From assembly GCA_023382455.1 (NCBI GenBank), contig JAHDVX010000002.1, positions 124,001 through 188,000 on the forward strand: a stretch of 64,000 bases of DNA. Direction: 5' to 3'. Positions within the stretch are counted from its first letter, which is position 1; each line of letters begins with the position of its first letter. Source of the stretch: Flavobacteriales bacterium. GTDB taxonomy: Bacteria > Bacteroidota > Bacteroidia > Flavobacteriales_F > PHOS-HE28. Positions 63,170 to 64,000 of this stretch are shown here, one piece after another. The position numbers and the translations under genes were made by a program. The notes beneath the pieces were generated by a model. That model did not search any database. It was not told the DNA's origin and saw only the letters and a list, made by a program, of their open reading frames with translations.

Positions 63170-63439
63170 ATGATCGCAACGAAAGAGGCCAAGAAGGAGA
63201 TCTTCAAGCTCCACGGCGGCAGTGAGACCAACACGGGCAGTGCCGAAGGGCAGATCGCGCTCTTCACCCAGCGGATCGAGCACCTTACCGGGCACCTGAA
63301 GACCAACAAGAAGGACCACCGCACCGAGGCGGCCCTGCTGGACCTGGTGGGCAAGCGCAAGCAGTTGCTGAGCTACCTGAAGAACCACGAGATCGAGCGC
63401 TACCGCGCGATCATCGCGAAACTGGGCCTGCGCAAGTGA
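63170..63439 (+). CDS. rpsO: Ribosomal protein S15
   Basis: 89 residues, the family's usual length. FKLHGGSETNTGSAEGQIAL, RIEHLTGHLKTNKKDHRTE and LLSYLKNHEIERYRAII are the S15 signature helices. It binds 16S rRNA early in small-subunit assembly. The frame is open upstream, but this start gives the exact family N-terminus. pnp follows, the usual gene order. Confidence 0.97.
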   Translation: MIATKEAKKEIFKLHGGSETNTGSAEGQIALFTQRIEHLTGHLKTNKKDHRTEAALLDLVGKRKQLLSYLKNHEIERYRAIIAKLGLRK

Positions 63440-63491
63440 TCCACTTGCAGGCCCCCTTGGCCGGGACACGGGCAAAAGCTTGACCAGCGAT

Positions 63492-63520
63492 AAGGGCGAT
63501 CGTCAGGAACGGTCGCCCTT
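63492..63520 (+). terminator. rpsO terminator/attenuator before pnp
   Basis: AAGGGCGATCGT and ACGGTCGCCCTT form a 12-bp stem with one T-G wobble and a five-base loop, followed by TTGC, 52 bases after the rpsO stop. Confidence 0.65.
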
Positions 63521-63571
63521 TTGCTTAACCGCCCCCAGGCCGCACACCATCTGAAAACCAACCAATAAAAA

Positions 63572-63588
63572 GGCACGAAAGGCGTGCC
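63572..63588 (+). promoter_or_regulatory. Small hairpin in the pnp leader
   Basis: GGCACG and CGTGCC pair around AAAGG, ending seven bases before the pnp start and abutting its ribosome site (AGAAG). It may affect translation or processing of the pnp message. Confidence 0.4.
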
Positions 63589-63595
63589 ATAGAAG

Positions 63596-64000
63596 ATGAA
63601 ACCGACAGGCATACAAAAGACCATCACCCTGGGCGATGGCAGGACCATCACCCTGGAGACCGGCATCCTGGCCAAGCAAGCCGACGGCAGCGTGACCGTA
63701 CGCTGCGGCGGCACCATCCTGCTGGGCACCGTGGTGGCCACCAAGGAAGCCCGCGAAGGCATCGACTTCCTTCCCCTCCAAGTGGAATACCGCGAGAAGT
63801 TCAGCGCTTCCGGAAGGTTCCCCGGGGGCTTCTTCAAGCGCGAGAACAGGCCCCATGACGGGGAGATCCTGGTGAGCCGCCTGGTGGACCGCGCCCTGCG
63901 CCCCCTGTTCAACGACGACTTCCACGGCGACACCCAGGTACAGGTGTCCATGATCAGCACCGACAAGAAGAACCCCGCGGACTCCCTGGCCTGCTTGGCC
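63596..64000 (+). CDS. pnp: Polynucleotide phosphorylase, 5' part (continues beyond window)
   Basis: 135 residues are visible from the ATG at 63596 to the right edge. [20 protein letters not shown] and the first RNase PH-like segment [20 protein letters not shown], then [20 protein letters not shown], match the family start closely. The enzyme degrades RNA from the 3' end with phosphate. The rest, including the second PH core and KH-S1 domains, lies outside the window. Confidence 0.95.
   Translation, partial: MKPTGIQKTITLGDGRTITLETGILAKQADGSVTVRCGGTILLGTVVATKEAREGIDFLPLQVEYREKFSASGRFPGGFFKRENRPHDGEILVSRLVDRALRPLFNDDFHGDTQVQVSMISTDKKNPADSLACLA

Overview
The window is a GC-rich stretch of a Bacteroidota chromosome, most likely Flavobacteriales-like. 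Evidence for this: PorT and three proteins with type IX secretion (T9SS) C-terminal sorting domains; a TamL-type Omp85 lipoprotein; a TonB-dependent receptor; an E1 alpha/beta fusion; a menaquinone methyltransferase; a Sec/lipoprotein-type (clade II) NosZ; and the Bacteroidota promoter element TAnnTTTG, often seen here as TAnnTTCG. I found no rRNA, tRNA, CRISPR array, prophage or intact insertion sequence.

Layout, left part. 0-8.4 kb: end of a TonB receptor, a secreted esterase-like protein lacking the usual nucleophile serine, a PadR-PspC pair, a ureohydrolase, a DCC thiol oxidoreductase and a universal stress protein. 8.5-15.1 kb: cysteine dioxygenase-like protein, PAS histidine kinase, receiver-Crp response regulator, OsmC, an MbnP/MbnH-like copper/di-heme pair, QueD, and a His-rich lipoprotein with a membrane partner. 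15.2-20.9 kb: tryptophanase and tyrosine phenol-lyase side by side, then nadB-nadA. 20.9-26.9 kb: NRDE protein, a broken secreted-protein gene that carries a copy of the NrdJ tail, a Cys-rich MarR regulator with a CxxC thiol protein, the B12-dependent ribonucleotide reductase NrdJ, and a fasciclin lipoprotein.

Middle part. 27.2-36.9 kb is a respiratory denitrification block: cytochrome c, nosZ, a small membrane protein, nosL, nosD, nosF and nosY in one direction, then a polytopic HSHVA-type membrane protein, a second lipoprotein cytochrome c and nirK. With NirK and NosZ the cell could reduce nitrite to NO and N2O to N2; no NO reductase is visible here. The receiver-Crp regulator, stress protein and OsmC 20 kb away would suit redox or oxygen control, but no direct link is shown.

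Right part. 37-46 kb: fused 2-oxo acid dehydrogenase E1, an AT-rich orphan gene, two acetyltransferases, an NTF2-like protein, an alpha/beta hydrolase lipoprotein, a beta-helix protein and MeaB. 46-51.4 kb: a ChaA-type antiporter, then aminotransferase, heptose kinase, menG and porT. 51.4-57.5 kb: a low-GC stretch with slippery repeats, two T9SS cargo proteins and a COG2509 flavoprotein. 57.5-64 kb: an 8-nt tandem repeat, a TrmH-type methyltransferase, tamL, fructose-bisphosphate aldolase, accD, rpsO and the start of pnp. Many genes end in perfect GC-rich hairpins and many transcripts appear to have very short leaders.
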